Assembly (NCBI GenBank): GCA_946614405.1 | Contig: CAMOGZ010000100.1 | Coordinates: forward strand, 1 to 5,982 | From: an uncultured Eubacterium sp. | GTDB lineage: Bacteria; Bacillota; Clostridia; Peptostreptococcales; Anaerovoracaceae | Direction of reading: 5' to 3' | DNA: 5,982 nt | Shown here: positions 5,967 through 5,982 of the stretch, one piece after another | Layout: every line of letters begins with the position of its first letter | How positions within the stretch are numbered: the stretch's first letter is position 1 | The notes under the pieces: generated by a model | What the model was told of the DNA's origin: nothing | What the model saw: only the letters and a program-made list of their open reading frames with translations | Database searches by the model: none | Position numbers and translations under genes: made by a program

Positions 5967-5982
5967 CTGACGAAAAAGCGAG

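Overview
This window comes from a Gram-positive anaerobe of the class Clostridia, probably a Lachnospiraceae-type gut bacterium. That placement is an inference. It rests on strong AGGAGG-type ribosome binding sites, a moderate GC content (a little over 50% by eye), a tight operon of an ECF sigma factor with a PrsW-family membrane protease, and a large secreted protein ending in repeat domains typical of Clostridia surface proteins. All supported genes lie on the minus strand, so the biological order runs from high to low coordinates.

Unit 1 (5982 down to about 3700): a short leader with candidate -10 boxes precedes four overlapping genes. They encode an ECF sigma-70 factor (5891-5322), a two-helix small membrane protein (5335-4982), a seven-helix membrane protein of unknown family (4985-4362), and a PrsW-family intramembrane protease (4375-3731). 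Every junction overlaps (14, 4 and 14 nt), so the four are probably made together. A strong intrinsic terminator with a GAAA loop sits 2 nt after the protease stop codon.

Unit 2 (3641 to the left edge): a second two-helix small protein, paralogous to the one in unit 1, is followed 26 nt later by a very large exported protein. The window holds its first 1108 residues and no stop codon. It has a signal peptide, seven calcium-loop FG-GAP/VCBS-like motifs that suggest a seven-bladed beta-propeller, a roughly 340-residue beta-rich region I cannot assign, a short helical segment of FIVAR-like character, and a beta-sandwich repeat of surface-protein type.

How the parts may work together (inference): in Bacillus subtilis, PrsW cleaves a membrane anti-sigma factor (RsiW) to release an ECF sigma factor. 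Here a sigma factor, a PrsW homologue and a small membrane protein share one operon, so the small protein is a candidate membrane-bound regulator of the sigma factor. Its paralogue is paired with a large secreted binding or effector protein, which suggests that a second copy of the sensor module serves that protein. I see no RNA genes, CRISPR arrays, insertion sequences or other mobile elements. The plus strand shows only shadow reading frames.
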